Below, piece after piece: positions 44,080 through 53,724 of a DNA stretch of 64,000 bases. Position 1 is the first letter of the stretch, and each line of letters starts with the position of its first letter. Source of the stretch: Nitrincola salilacus (lineage in GTDB: Bacteria > Pseudomonadota > Gammaproteobacteria > Pseudomonadales > Balneatricaceae); NCBI RefSeq assembly GCF_046271865.1, contig NZ_CP176580.1, positions 682,001 through 746,000 on the forward strand. The letters are read 5' to 3'. The translations under genes and the position numbers were made by a program. The notes under the pieces were generated by a model. That model had not been told where the DNA came from, ran no database searches, and saw only the letters and a program-made list of their open reading frames with translations.

Positions 44080-44592
44080 TCAGGGCTTCAGGCTGACGTA
44101 CTGACGCACGATCTGTTGTGCCAGATCCTGATAGATCTGCTGTCTGAGTACAACCTCCTGAGCTTCGCTGGCGGTGATGTTATCTCCGTCATAGGCATAG
44201 ACCCGCTCGGTGAAGATGCTGCGCGGCGCAATCAATAACACATCACCCTCTCGTTGCCTGACACTGAAGAACACTTCGCTGCGCAGTTCGTACTCAGCAA
44301 CCTGTGAACCTGTGGCCCGGCCCCTGAGGGTCACTGAGCGACGGCTGTGACGCTCTTCATGAATCTCGAGAATGATCGGTGCGTTCTCCATAAGGTCAAT
44401 ACCGTTAACCTGCAGTGCGCGCTGAAGCATCGGTCGTATCTCGCTCGGACGATCACTCATGGTCACCAGTGTTGCTTCCTGCAGAGCATCCGGTACAGCG
44501 TAGAAACCTCTGGGTTTGAACCCGCAGCCGACCAGCAGCAGGCAGAGCCCCAGCAGCAGTGCCGCTGACCAGAATGAATGATGTCTTGGCAT
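44080..44592 (-). CDS. lptE: LPS-assembly lipoprotein LptE
   Basis: This 170-residue outer-membrane lipoprotein has Cys23 in LLLVGCGFKPRGFY, the common LptE lipobox start. The body has alternating beta strands (RRSVTLRGRATGSQVAEYEL) and a C-terminal helix (EVVLRQQIYQDLAQQIVRQY). LptE plugs the LptD barrel and guides lipopolysaccharide to the cell surface. GGAG lies upstream. It sits 12 nt after leuS and 7 nt before holA, the conserved gammaproteobacterial arrangement. Confidence 0.92.
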   Translation of the reverse strand: MPRHHSFWSAALLLGLCLLLVGCGFKPRGFYAVPDALQEATLVTMSDRPSEIRPMLQRALQVNGIDLMENAPIILEIHEERHSRRSVTLRGRATGSQVAEYELRSEVFFSVRQREGDVLLIAPRSIFTERVYAYDGDNITASEAQEVVLRQQIYQDLAQQIVRQYVSLKP

Positions 44593-44604
44593 CCGTGTTC
44601 TCCG

Positions 44605-47199
44605 TTAACCTACAACCAGATTGAGCAGTTTGTTTGGCACCACGATCTTTTTGCGAATCGCTTTGCCTTCCATATGTTTTTGCACATTTTCAAGCGCCAG
44701 TGCGGAGTGAAGTATCACATCCTCATCGGCATCTGCCGCGACATCGATACGGCCTCGAACCTTGCCGTTGACCTGAACCACGATCTCGACATTGGAGCGA
44801 ATCAGCGCGCTGCTGTCGACGCTCGGCCAGGCGGTGTTGAGGATCGCGTCGCCATGACCCAGGCTCTGCCAGAGTTCATGGCTGATATGCGGAACAATCG
44901 GTGCCAGCAACAGGGTTGAGGCTTCGAGCGCTTCCTGCATCACGGCACGGCCCTGTTCGCTGATATCAACGAAGCGCCCGGTAGCATTGGTCAGCTCCAT
45001 CACGGCGGCAATGGCGGTGTTGAAGGTCTGGCGACGCTCAACGTCATCGCTGACCTTCTGAATGGTTTCGTGCACCTTGCGGCGCAGCTCGCGCTGCTCT
45101 TCATTGAGCTGATCCGGTTTGATCACCGCGGTAGGCAGGCCAAGCACTTGATGATCAAATACCTGTTTCCACAGGCGACGCAGGAAGCGGTGCGCTCCCT
45201 CTACTGCTGAATCTGACCATTCCAGTGACTGCTCTGGCGGTGCCGCGAACATCATGAAAAGGCGCACAGTATCGGCGCCGTAACGATCAATCATCACCTG
45301 AGGATCGATACCATTGTTCTTGGACTTGGACATCTTGGACATGCCGGAAGACAACACCGGCTCGCCGTCGACCTTGTGGTGCGCGCTGATGATGCGACCC
45401 TTGTCGTCGGTTTCGGTTACCACGTCTTGTGGTGATATCCAGGTTTTGCCGCCGTTGGCGTCATCACGATAGTAGGTATCAGCCAGCACCATGCCCTGAC
45501 AAAGCAGTCGGGTGAAGGGCTCGTCTGAATCGACCAGGCCTTCATCGCGCATCAGTTTGTGGAAAAAACGTGCATAGAGCAGATGCAGAATCGCATGCTC
45601 AATACCGCCGATATATTGATCCACCGGCAGCCAGTAACCTGAGTGGGTTGGATCCAGCATAGCATCAGACGTTTCACGGCTGGCGAAGCGGGCAAAGTAC
45701 CAACTGGACTCCATGAAGGTGTCGAAGGTGTCCGTTTCACGCTCAGCCGGACCGCCGCAAGTCGGGCAGGTGGTCTGAATGAAAGAATCCATCTTCTTGA
45801 TGGGAGAGCCGACACCGTCAAACTCGACGTCGGTTGGCAGCACAACCGGTAGCTGATCTTCAGGTACTGGAACTGCGCCACAGCTTGGGCAGTTGATCAC
45901 GGGGATTGGAGCACCCCAGTAACGCTGGCGCGATACACCCCAGTCCCGCAAGCGGTAGTGGATGGTGACTTTGCCGCAGCCTTTCTTTTCCAGCTCCTTG
46001 GTGATCGCCTTGAACGCCAGATCGAACTCGAGATCATCGAAGTTGCCGGAGTTAACCAGCACACCCTTGTCTGTGAAGGCTTCTTTGGTCAGATCGATCG
46101 GAGTTTTGTTGTCCAGCGGTGCAATCACCTGCTTGATCGGCAGGTCATACTTAGTGGCGAACTCCCAGTCGCGCTGGTCGTGGCCGGGAACGGCCATGAC
46201 AGCACCGGAGCCATACTCCATCAGGACAAAGTTGGCGGTCCATACCGGGACCAATTCGCCAGTCAGCGGATGAATGGCTTCAATGCCCAGTGGCATGCCG
46301 CGCTTTTCCATCACAGCGAGATCGGCTTCGGCGACCTTGATGTTCTTGCATTCGTCAATAAAGACCGCGAGTTCTGCATTATTTTCAGCGGCCTGCAGTG
46401 CCAGTGGGTGCTGTGCAGCAACGGCCAGGAAGGTCACGCCCAACAGCGTATCCGGGCGGGTGGTGAAGACCTCCAGACTGCCATCACCTGGTACCTGGAA
46501 GGTGACTTCAACACCGTGCGAGCGACCGATCCAGTTGCGCTGCATGGTTTTGACCTGTTCCGGCCAGTGCTCCAGCTTGTCGAGATCGTCGAGCAGTTGG
46601 TCAGCATAGTCGGTGATCTTCAGGAACCACTGTGGAATTTTCTTGCGCTCTACCAGGGCACCTGAGCGCCAGCCGCGGCCGTCGATCACCTGCTCGTTGG
46701 CCAGAACTGTCTGATCGATCGGGTCCCAGTTCACTTCCGCTTCGCGCTTGTAGACCAGGCCTTTTTTCATCAGCTTGGTAAAGAACCACTGCTCCCAGCG
46801 ATAATACTCAGGGTGGCAGGTAGCCAGCTCACGTGACCAGTCATATCCGAAGCCCATGCGCTTGAGCTGATTGCGCATGTAGTCGATGTTCTCATAGGTC
46901 CACTTGGCTGGCGCGACATTGTTATTGATTGCCGCATTTTCTGCCGGCAGACCAAACGCATCCCAGCCCATGGGTTGCAGAACATTCTTGCCCTTCATGC
47001 GCTGATAGCGTGAAACGACATCTCCAATGGTATAGTTTCGGACATGTCCCATGTGTAGTCGGCCACTGGGGTAGGGGAACATGGACAGGCAGTAAAACTT
47101 CTCTCTGGAGGTGTCCGTGCTCGCCTTGAAGCTGTCACTGCGTTCCCAGAACTGCTGGGCCTGAGGCTCGATCGACTGGGGCTGGTACTGTTCGTTCAT
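44605..47199 (-). CDS. leuS: Leucyl-tRNA synthetase
   Basis: This 864-residue class I synthetase charges tRNA-Leu. The HIGH signature is FPYPSGRLHMGH near residue 42. The CP1 editing domain spans about 220-420 (TTRPDTLLGVTFLAVA; GHDQRDWEFA), a zinc-like CPSCG...CPTCGG insert is present, the KMSKS loop reads MSKMSKSKNN near 620, and a C-terminal anticodon-binding helical region ends with RKKIVVPNKLLNLVV. Length matches bacterial LeuRS. It begins a leuS-lptE-holA operon and is divergent from the zinc-ribbon gene. Confidence 0.97.
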   Translation of the reverse strand: MNEQYQPQSIEPQAQQFWERSDSFKASTDTSREKFYCLSMFPYPSGRLHMGHVRNYTIGDVVSRYQRMKGKNVLQPMGWDAFGLPAENAAINNNVAPAKWTYENIDYMRNQLKRMGFGYDWSRELATCHPEYYRWEQWFFTKLMKKGLVYKREAEVNWDPIDQTVLANEQVIDGRGWRSGALVERKKIPQWFLKITDYADQLLDDLDKLEHWPEQVKTMQRNWIGRSHGVEVTFQVPGDGSLEVFTTRPDTLLGVTFLAVAAQHPLALQAAENNAELAVFIDECKNIKVAEADLAVMEKRGMPLGIEAIHPLTGELVPVWTANFVLMEYGSGAVMAVPGHDQRDWEFATKYDLPIKQVIAPLDNKTPIDLTKEAFTDKGVLVNSGNFDDLEFDLAFKAITKELEKKGCGKVTIHYRLRDWGVSRQRYWGAPIPVINCPSCGAVPVPEDQLPVVLPTDVEFDGVGSPIKKMDSFIQTTCPTCGGPAERETDTFDTFMESSWYFARFASRETSDAMLDPTHSGYWLPVDQYIGGIEHAILHLLYARFFHKLMRDEGLVDSDEPFTRLLCQGMVLADTYYRDDANGGKTWISPQDVVTETDDKGRIISAHHKVDGEPVLSSGMSKMSKSKNNGIDPQVMIDRYGADTVRLFMMFAAPPEQSLEWSDSAVEGAHRFLRRLWKQVFDHQVLGLPTAVIKPDQLNEEQRELRRKVHETIQKVSDDVERRQTFNTAIAAVMELTNATGRFVDISEQGRAVMQEALEASTLLLAPIVPHISHELWQSLGHGDAILNTAWPSVDSSALIRSNVEIVVQVNGKVRGRIDVAADADEDVILHSALALENVQKHMEGKAIRKKIVVPNKLLNLVVG

Positions 47200-47383
47200 T
47201 GTGTCTGGTCAAATCCCGTTAACAACAAGCGCTTTGTCTGCACTCAGGTGAATAAATCAGCTCTGATGGCAGGCGCCTTGCTCAGTTTAATTGGAAAGAT
47301 TGCGTAATGCGGCATAGCATACAATATATGGCCTCAGGCAAACAGGGTCATGAGCTCACCAGTCAGGTGAAAAAGGAGTCAAT

Positions 47384-47941
47384 ATGAGTGAATCGAAGAA
47401 ACCGCCGGTAGAACATTCAGATCGTGCACCGGAAGCCTATGACAGGATTCTTGATCGGCTGCGGCAGACGCTGGATGAGGCCAGCCTCAGTACCTGGGAG
47501 GCATTGCAGGATAAGATCGAGGAGGCGGTTGAGCTCGAGTTGGCGGCTGAGGAGATGACGCGGGATGAGGTTGATCTCCTTACTGCCTATGTTAATCGCG
47601 ACCTCAAGCATCTGGGTTATTTCGTACATGAGACAGGCGGTGGTATTGCCGGCTTTCTGCGTTTTGATCTGAATGTGCTGGAGCAGACCATTCTTGATCG
47701 TCTGGTTGATCTGGCAGACAGAACCCGGGTGGAACATGAGCTGCTGCGCGAGCAGCTGGAGCATGCCGATGGTCAGTTCCTTGCCGGTGAAATTACTGTG
47801 CCGGGTACGCTGCGCTGTCTCAATTGCGGGCATGAAAAGCAATTGATGCGGACTAAAAAAATTCAGCCCTGCATTCAATGTGGTGCTTATATTTTCGAAC
47901 GCCTGTCAGATGCGGGTACGGAGGACGCCAACCCCGAGTAA
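47384..47941 (+). CDS. ybeL: Zinc-ribbon protein, DUF1451 (YbeL family)
   Basis: This 185-residue protein has an N-terminal helical region (AYDRILDRLRQTLDEASLST; LELAAEEMTRDEVDLLTAYVNRD) and a C-terminal zinc ribbon (CLNCGHEKQLMRTKKIQPCIQCGAYIF). E. coli ybeL occupies the same place beside leuS. AAGGAG precedes the ATG. Its function is not established. The last 36 nt overlap the 3' end of lnt on the opposite strand, so the two messages are complementary at their ends. Confidence 0.88.
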   Translation: MSESKKPPVEHSDRAPEAYDRILDRLRQTLDEASLSTWEALQDKIEEAVELELAAEEMTRDEVDLLTAYVNRDLKHLGYFVHETGGGIAGFLRFDLNVLEQTILDRLVDLADRTRVEHELLREQLEHADGQFLAGEITVPGTLRCLNCGHEKQLMRTKKIQPCIQCGAYIFERLSDAGTEDANPE

Positions 47942-49444
47942 GAGTAGTGATATCAGCAGAGAGGGCCAGACCCCGAGCTGCTGATACGCAGTTGTTCCCT
48001 GCATGGCTGGCACATCGCCGGTGATGACAGTCGCCTGTTGTCTTGGTGCCTGATCAGCGATGCTGCCATCATCACGAATAATGGCCGTGATGCCGTTATT
48101 CGTGCCTCGAATCAGCCAGCGGCCGTTCTCGATGGCACGCATGCGAGCTATTTGTAGATGCTGATCCGGGGCAAATGAGTTGCCGAACCAGGCATCGTTG
48201 GATACGGTCAGCAGCAGGTCCGAATTGATCGCGGCCTTGCGCACCAGCTCAGGGTAGGCAATTTCATAACAGATGGCACTGGCCAGATGGTGGCCGGCGG
48301 CATAAAGTCGCAGCTCGTTATTTTCCGGCAGACTGAAGCTTGACATCGGCAGGTCAAAGAACTCGATTAAGCCCCTTAACTGTTTTTCCAGAGGAACGTA
48401 CTCGCCGAAGGGGACCAGTCGCTGCTTGTGATAAATTCCAGAGCCATGGCTGAACACGCCCAGGCTGTTGTGATAGATATTACGAGACCGGTCACGTGGG
48501 TTCTCGGCAATAAACGGGAAGCCACTGATCAGAGCAATATTCTGTTGTTCCAGCTCTTCAAGGAAGTCATCGATAAACGGTGCTGCTTCATAGTAAAAAG
48601 CCGGGATGGCGGTTTCCGGCCAGAGTATCAGTTGGGCATCCGGGTGCTGGCGTGTGAGCTGCATCTGCTTCTGTAGCAGATTTTCCAGCTGTGCTCCTTC
48701 CCATTTGATCATTTGCGGAATGTCGGGCTGCACCAGTGCTACTTTCAGTGGAGCCTGGTTCCGCGGCTGAGTCTGTTCAGATGGAAGATAGTAAACCAGT
48801 GCGGGCAGTAGAAAAACAGGCAGCAGGGACGGCCAATTGCGGCTTCGAATCGCTTCTGCGAGACCGGTCGAAAGGAATAATGTGAAGAGGGTCAGTGCCC
48901 ATACTCCGCCCCAGGCCGCCAGGTGGCTGAAAGGCGTGTCGAGCCAGATGTAACCGAGATACAGCCAGGGAAATCCAGTGAAAAGCCAGCTTCTGATCCA
49001 CTCGAACAGTAGCCACAGGCCGACAAAACCCAGCCAGGATGCACTGCGGCAGAGGCGGCCGAATAGCCAGCCCTGTAAGGCAAAGAGCAGCGCCAGTCCC
49101 ATGACGAAAGCGGCGGTCATCAACCCTGCCAGTGGCACCGATGCCGCGCCATAGTCATGAATGCTGACGAATACCCATGAAACACCGACCCCGAAAAAGC
49201 CGATACCGAACACCCAGCCCGACCAGGCTGTTGCACGGGTAGACTGCCCATGCTGCGCCAGATACAGCAGCGCAGGTCCCAGTAGAGCCAGTGGAATCAT
49301 ATTCAGGGGCGCAAAGGCGAGCGCTGTAACGGCACCGGCCAGCAATGACAGCAGGCTGATATACCACCAGCCATGTTGCACGTGCCTTACTCTGGCTTTC
49401 TTGCTGTGCGCGTGGGTGCCCTGACGTCCAGCTGTCGGTGTCAT
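47906..49444 (-). CDS. lnt: Apolipoprotein N-acyltransferase Lnt
   Basis: This 512-residue inner-membrane enzyme adds the third acyl chain to lipoproteins. Six or more N-terminal helices (about 28-215) precede a periplasmic nitrilase-like domain with catalytic Glu in LILWPETAIPAFYYE, Lys in the VPFGEYVPLEKQLRG region and Cys in HLASAICYEIAYPELV. A final membrane helix (WPSLLISLLLLGVGVL) closes the protein. It starts 8 nt after corC on the same strand, as in many gammaproteobacteria. An N-terminal basic extension of about 25 residues precedes TM1 and could be shortened by a later start. Confidence 0.94.
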   Translation of the reverse strand: MTPTAGRQGTHAHSKKARVRHVQHGWWYISLLSLLAGAVTALAFAPLNMIPLALLGPALLYLAQHGQSTRATAWSGWVFGIGFFGVGVSWVFVSIHDYGAASVPLAGLMTAAFVMGLALLFALQGWLFGRLCRSASWLGFVGLWLLFEWIRSWLFTGFPWLYLGYIWLDTPFSHLAAWGGVWALTLFTLFLSTGLAEAIRSRNWPSLLPVFLLPALVYYLPSEQTQPRNQAPLKVALVQPDIPQMIKWEGAQLENLLQKQMQLTRQHPDAQLILWPETAIPAFYYEAAPFIDDFLEELEQQNIALISGFPFIAENPRDRSRNIYHNSLGVFSHGSGIYHKQRLVPFGEYVPLEKQLRGLIEFFDLPMSSFSLPENNELRLYAAGHHLASAICYEIAYPELVRKAAINSDLLLTVSNDAWFGNSFAPDQHLQIARMRAIENGRWLIRGTNNGITAIIRDDGSIADQAPRQQATVITGDVPAMQGTTAYQQLGVWPSLLISLLLLGVGVLRTRI

Positions 49445-49451
49445 GGCGGCT

Positions 49452-50294
49452 TTACTCGACTATCGGTGAAACCTGCAGCAGGCGAATACGGCGGTCGTCT
49501 GCAGACAGGACGGTAAAGGTTATGCCGTGTAGCGTCACCTTTTCATTTTTTTCCGGCAGACGCCCGAAGCGCTGGGTGACAATGCCGCCGATGGTATCGA
49601 ACTCGTCGTCAGAAAAGTTTGTATGGAAAAACTCATTGAAGTCATCAATCGGCGTCAGAGCCTTGACGATGAATCCATCATCCTCAAGCGACTTGATGTT
49701 GCCCTCATCATCATCCTCGTCATGCTCATCCTCTATCTCGCCGACAATCTGCTCCAGCACATCTTCAATAGTGATCAGGCCTGATACGCCACCATACTCA
49801 TCCACAACGATCGCCATATGGTTACGTGTACCACGGAACTCTCGCAACAGCACGTTCAGGCGTTTGCTCTCGGGTATGAATACGGCGCTACGCAGGCATT
49901 GACTGATCTGAAACTCATCCAGGTTGCCCTGAAGCATATAGGGCAGCAGATCTTTAGCCAGCAGAATGCCGACGACTTCATCAGGGTTCTCGCCTGCCAC
50001 AGGAAAACGAGAATGCGCCGTTTCGATCAGAATCGGCAGAAATTCACTCGCAGTCTGATTAATCTGCACCAGGGTCATTTGTGAGCGGGGGACCATGGCG
50101 TCCCGTACCTTCATGTCCGAAACCTGCAGCGCTCCTTCAATGATCGACATGGCGTCATTGTCCAGTACACCGGCTTCGGCCGCTTCATATAAACCGTTGA
50201 TCAGATCTTCTTTGGTCGGGGGTTCGTCCGAGAACGCCTGGGCCAGTTTTCCGAGCCAGCCTTTTGGGGTGGCTCCCGATCGGTCTTCGCTCAT
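49452..50294 (-). CDS. corC: CBS-pair transporter-associated protein CorC (YbeX)
   Basis: This 280-residue protein has two CBS domains (about 65-185: VRDAMVPRSQMTLVQI; VGILLAKDLLPYML; HMAIVVDEYGGVSGLITIED) and a CorC-HlyC C-terminal domain (DEFDTIGGIVTQRFGRLP). It is implicated in magnesium efflux and ribosome quality. The ATG at 50294 is used because it follows the ybeY stop by 8 nt; the open frame continues up to an ATG at 50354 inside ybeY. The acidic stretch EDEHDEDDDEGN between the domains is a notable insertion. Confidence 0.92.
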   Translation of the reverse strand: MSEDRSGATPKGWLGKLAQAFSDEPPTKEDLINGLYEAAEAGVLDNDAMSIIEGALQVSDMKVRDAMVPRSQMTLVQINQTASEFLPILIETAHSRFPVAGENPDEVVGILLAKDLLPYMLQGNLDEFQISQCLRSAVFIPESKRLNVLLREFRGTRNHMAIVVDEYGGVSGLITIEDVLEQIVGEIEDEHDEDDDEGNIKSLEDDGFIVKALTPIDDFNEFFHTNFSDDEFDTIGGIVTQRFGRLPEKNEKVTLHGITFTVLSADDRRIRLLQVSPIVE

Positions 50295-50302
50295 AGTATC
50301 CT

Positions 50303-50758
50303 CTAAGCGGATTGGTAGGGATCTGGGATATTCAGTCGGGACAGTATGGCGCACTCCAGTGCTTCCATCTCCTCGGCTTCATCGTCATTTATATGATCGA
50401 AACCGATAAGATGCAAGACCCCATGAATCACCATGTGTGCCCAATGATGGTGCAGAGGCTTGGATTGCTCCTGAGCCTCCCGGGCGACGACATCGGCACA
50501 GATCACGAGATCACCGATCAGGTCGACGGCAATACCCGGTGGCGCATCAAAGGGAAAAGACAGAACATTGGTGGCGCTGTCCTTGCCGCGCCAGGTGCTG
50601 TTCAGCTCCCGGCTCTCCTCTTCATTCACCAGGCGAATGCAGACTTCTGCACGTTCACGCTGGCCTTCAAGTGCTGCCTTGACCCAGGTATTGAACTGCT
50701 CGGTATCGGGAAGTGACTTGGCTTCAGTGGCGATCTGCAGATCAACGAACAGATTCAT
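50303..50758 (-). CDS. ybeY: Endoribonuclease YbeY
   Basis: This 151-residue single-strand-specific metalloendonuclease works in 16S rRNA 3' maturation and late ribosome quality control. The zinc motif HGVLHLIGFDH is intact and is preceded by TNVLSFPFDAP and LIGDLVICADVVAREA. The start overlaps the stop of the upstream PhoH-like gene as ATGA (4 nt), so translation is coupled. Length and motif order match the family. Confidence 0.95.
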   Translation of the reverse strand: MNLFVDLQIATEAKSLPDTEQFNTWVKAALEGQRERAEVCIRLVNEEESRELNSTWRGKDSATNVLSFPFDAPPGIAVDLIGDLVICADVVAREAQEQSKPLHHHWAHMVIHGVLHLIGFDHINDDEAEEMEALECAILSRLNIPDPYQSA

Positions 50759-51777
50759 TTAGCCAGCTCTCCCTGATGCTTGAGCTTCTGTTTTCTGGCT
50801 TCGCGTTGCTCATAGCGTTCATAGGCCAGAACAATGTGCTGTACCAAAGGGTGACGCACGACATCCTGCGCGGTGAAGTGAGTAAAGCCTATCCCTTCCA
50901 CTCCATCCAATACTTCCATTGCATGGATCAGCCCCGAGCGTGTCCCTTTGGGCAGGTCGATCTGGGTGATGTCGCCGGTGATGACGGCCGTGGAACCAAA
51001 GCCGATACGAGTCAGGAACATCTTCATCTGTTCGCTGGTGGTGTTCTGGCTTTCATCGAGGATGACAAAACTGCCATTCAGTGTTCGGCCACGCATATAG
51101 GCCAGTGGCGCGACTTCGATGACGTTTTTCTCGATCAGCTTGGCAACCTTCTCAAAGCCGATCATCTCGAACAGGGCGTCATACAGTGGGCGCAGATAAG
51201 GATCGACCTTCTGCGCCAGATCGCCGGGAAGGAAGCCCAGTTTTTCACCGGCTTCAACCGCTGGGCGTACCAGCAGAATACGGCTCACCTCTTCACGCTC
51301 CAGTGCTTCGACTGCACAGGCGACCGCGAGATAGGTCTTGCCGGTACCGGCTGGGCCGATACCGAAATTGATATCATGACGGCGGATCGAGCGGACATAG
51401 CCTTGCTGATTGCCTCCACGCGGCATGATCTGCATCTTGCGGATACGGATTCTGCAGTCGGCAAAATCGGCTGATTCCGGCAGGCGAGGTGTTATGCCGG
51501 TGTGTTGAAGACTGAGATGGATGTCATCCGGTGTCAGTTGCTTGCCATTGCAGGCCTCAGTGTACAGACGCTCGATAATTCCCTGGGCTACAATCAGTGC
51601 TGTGTGTTCGCCCAGCAGTTGGAACTGGTTGCCGCGGTTACGGATCTCGATATCCAGACGCTGTTCGATCAGGCGCAGGTGTTCATCCAACTGGCCGCAT
51701 AGATTGGCCAGACTGGCCGGATGATCCGGCTCCAGTATCAGGTTGGTTGATTCTTTCTTTGACTCGTCGTTTGACAA
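50755..51777 (-). CDS. ybeZ: PhoH-like ATPase YbeZ
   Basis: This 340-residue protein has a KH-like N-terminal part (EHTALIVAQGIIERLY) and a PhoH ATPase core with Walker A FGIGPAGTGKTYLA, Walker B SFVILDESQNTT, and VITGDITQIDLPKGTRSG. It is the usual partner of YbeY and is thought to act in RNA metabolism. It lies 18 nt downstream of miaB and overlaps ybeY by 4 nt. The miaB-ybeZ-ybeY-corC-lnt order is conserved in gammaproteobacteria. Confidence 0.95.
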   Translation of the reverse strand: MSNDESKKESTNLILEPDHPASLANLCGQLDEHLRLIEQRLDIEIRNRGNQFQLLGEHTALIVAQGIIERLYTEACNGKQLTPDDIHLSLQHTGITPRLPESADFADCRIRIRKMQIMPRGGNQQGYVRSIRRHDINFGIGPAGTGKTYLAVACAVEALEREEVSRILLVRPAVEAGEKLGFLPGDLAQKVDPYLRPLYDALFEMIGFEKVAKLIEKNVIEVAPLAYMRGRTLNGSFVILDESQNTTSEQMKMFLTRIGFGSTAVITGDITQIDLPKGTRSGLIHAMEVLDGVEGIGFTHFTAQDVVRHPLVQHIVLAYERYEQREARKQKLKHQGELAK

Positions 51778-51795
51778 AATGCGGTCCTGAATCTG

Positions 51796-53145
51796 TTAGT
51801 GAAGCTGGTCCAGCTCTGAGCTGACTAGCTCGCCGACCAGTGAATTTGCATAGGCCTGGACAATACGTACATCGGCAAAGTGGCCGATCAGGTCCGGATT
51901 ATCGCAGCGGAAGTTGACAACTCGGTTGTTCTCGGTGCGTCCGGAGAGTTGTCCCGGATCTTTCTTCGAATAACCATTGACCAGAATGCGCTGCACGCTG
52001 TCGACCATGCGACGGCTGATCTGCATCGCCTGCTGGGTGATACGGTCCTGCAGAATCTTCAGGCGCTGTTTTTTCAGCTCATCCGCAACATTGTCGGGCA
52101 GATCCGCAGCCGGAGTGCCGGGGCGGCGGCTGTAAACAAAACTGAAAGAAGAGTCAAAACCTATCTCATGGATCAGGTTCATGGTGGCCTCAAAATCCGC
52201 TTCCGTTTCACCGGGGAAGCCGATAATGAAGTCGGAAGAGAAGCTGATCTCCGGGCGCAGTTTGCGGATGCGGCGCAGTTTGGATTTGTATTCGAGGACC
52301 GTATGGCCGCGTTTCATCGCCATCAGAATACGGTCGGAACCACTCTGAACAGGGAGGTGAAGATGGCTGACCAGCTCTGGCACTTCATCATAGACATTGA
52401 TCAGACTTTCGCTGAACTCAACGGGATGTGAGGTGGTGAAGCGGATGCGATCAATACCGTCTATTCTGGCTACATAACGGATCAGCTCAGCCAGATCGGC
52501 GCTGTCACCATCGCTGGTATCGCCGCGATAGGCATTCACGTTCTGGCCCAACAGGTTGACCTCACGCACGCCTTGCTCTGCCAGTTCACGACACTCATTG
52601 AGTACGTCCTGCAGTGGGCGGCTGACCTCTTCGCCACGAGTATAAGGCACGACACAGAAAGTGCAGTATTTGCTGCAGCCTTCCATGATCGAGACAAAGG
52701 CTTCGGCGCCCTCTACCCGTGGTGCTGGCAGGTGATCAAATTTTTCGATCTCGGGGAAACTGACATCGACGATGCCAACCACACCCTTGCGTGATTCATT
52801 GATCATCTCGGGCAGGCGATGCAGTGTCTGCGGTCCGAAAATCATATCAACATAGGGCGCACGGTCGCGGATCGCCGAACCTTCCTGGCTGGCAACACAG
52901 CCGCCGACGCCGATCACCAGATCAGGACGCTTCTCTTTCAGCTTGCGCCAGCGGCCGAGCTGATGGAACACCTTGTCCTGAGCCTTTTCACGAATCGAAC
53001 AGGTATTCAGCAGCAGAACGTCCGCTTCATCAGGGTTGTCGGTCAGTTCCAGCTCGTGGCTCTCGTTCAGAAGATCGGCCATACGAGAGGAATCATACTC
53101 GTTCATCTGACAACCATGTGTCTTGATAAACAGCTTTTTCGCCAT
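51796..53145 (-). CDS. miaB: tRNA-2-methylthio-N6-dimethylallyladenosine synthase MiaB
   Basis: This 449-residue radical-SAM methylthiotransferase modifies A37 of tRNAs that read UNN codons. The N-terminal MTTase domain begins KLFIKTHGCQMNEYDSSRM with the three cysteines of the auxiliary 4Fe-4S cluster. The radical-SAM motif is GCSKYCTFCVVPYTRG, and a TRAM domain follows (SKKDPGQLSGRTENNRVVNF). Length is normal. It starts a five-gene minus-strand operon and is divergent from the DUF1820 gene. Confidence 0.97.
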   Translation of the reverse strand: MAKKLFIKTHGCQMNEYDSSRMADLLNESHELELTDNPDEADVLLLNTCSIREKAQDKVFHQLGRWRKLKEKRPDLVIGVGGCVASQEGSAIRDRAPYVDMIFGPQTLHRLPEMINESRKGVVGIVDVSFPEIEKFDHLPAPRVEGAEAFVSIMEGCSKYCTFCVVPYTRGEEVSRPLQDVLNECRELAEQGVREVNLLGQNVNAYRGDTSDGDSADLAELIRYVARIDGIDRIRFTTSHPVEFSESLINVYDEVPELVSHLHLPVQSGSDRILMAMKRGHTVLEYKSKLRRIRKLRPEISFSSDFIIGFPGETEADFEATMNLIHEIGFDSSFSFVYSRRPGTPAADLPDNVADELKKQRLKILQDRITQQAMQISRRMVDSVQRILVNGYSKKDPGQLSGRTENNRVVNFRCDNPDLIGHFADVRIVQAYANSLVGELVSSELDQLH

Positions 53146-53358
53146 GAATCACCTGTGTTGCATTGGGTAGTTTTTTACAAGGGGACAAATTATACCGGAG
53201 CTGGGCTACTCAGGCTATCAATTGGCTATTAATTGGATGCTAATTGATCAGGGATGTTTTGTGCTGCTCAGTATACTGGTAGCACTTAAGGGATTGTAAA
53301 AGGCAGATTAGCCCCCATATTGGCGTAAAGGCTTTCTACATGGAGATGAAACACTCAA

Positions 53359-53682
53359 ATGGCTGCAGATGATCGTATTTACCGGGTAACCTTTGTCAAT
53401 CAGGACAAGGTATATGAGCTTTATGTCCGCCATGTCTATCAAAGTGAAGTGTGGGGATTCATTGAGCTGGAAGGGTTTGTCTTTGGTTCGCGCACTGAGT
53501 TGCTGGTTGATCCGGGTGAGGAGAAGCTGAAGCAGCAGTTTGCCGAAGTAAAGCGTTCTTTCGTGCCGGTTCAGGCGGTTATTCGTATCGATGAGGTACA
53601 GCAGGAGGGGGTGGCCAAGATCATGGATGTGAAGGGCAGTGTGACGCAGTTTCCGGTGATGCCACCCAAGCGCGAAAAGTGA
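53359..53682 (+). CDS. DUF1820 family protein
   Basis: This 107-residue protein begins DDRIYRVTFVNQDKVYELYVRHVYQSEVWGF in style and matches DUF1820, a small conserved gammaproteobacterial family often found beside miaB. It is mostly beta-stranded, with GSRTELLVDPGEEKLKQQF and a C-terminal VTQFPVMPPKREK. It is soluble, of unknown function, and probably cytosolic. A strong hairpin follows 8 nt after the stop. The 213-bp divergent gap before it contains three TAATTGG-like words near 53220-53245. Confidence 0.85.
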   Translation: MAADDRIYRVTFVNQDKVYELYVRHVYQSEVWGFIELEGFVFGSRTELLVDPGEEKLKQQFAEVKRSFVPVQAVIRIDEVQQEGVAKIMDVKGSVTQFPVMPPKREK

Positions 53683-53689
53683 TCTGAGG

Positions 53690-53715
53690 AGGCCCGGCTC
53701 ACAGAAGCCGGGCCT
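53690..53715. terminator. Bidirectional-looking hairpin between DUF1820 and lipoprotein genes
   Basis: AGGCCCGGCT and AGCCGGGCCT form a perfect 10-bp stem with a 6-nt loop between two convergent genes. T-runs are short on both sides. The stem strength and position support termination of both transcripts. Confidence 0.7.
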
Positions 53716-53724
53716 GACTTCTGA

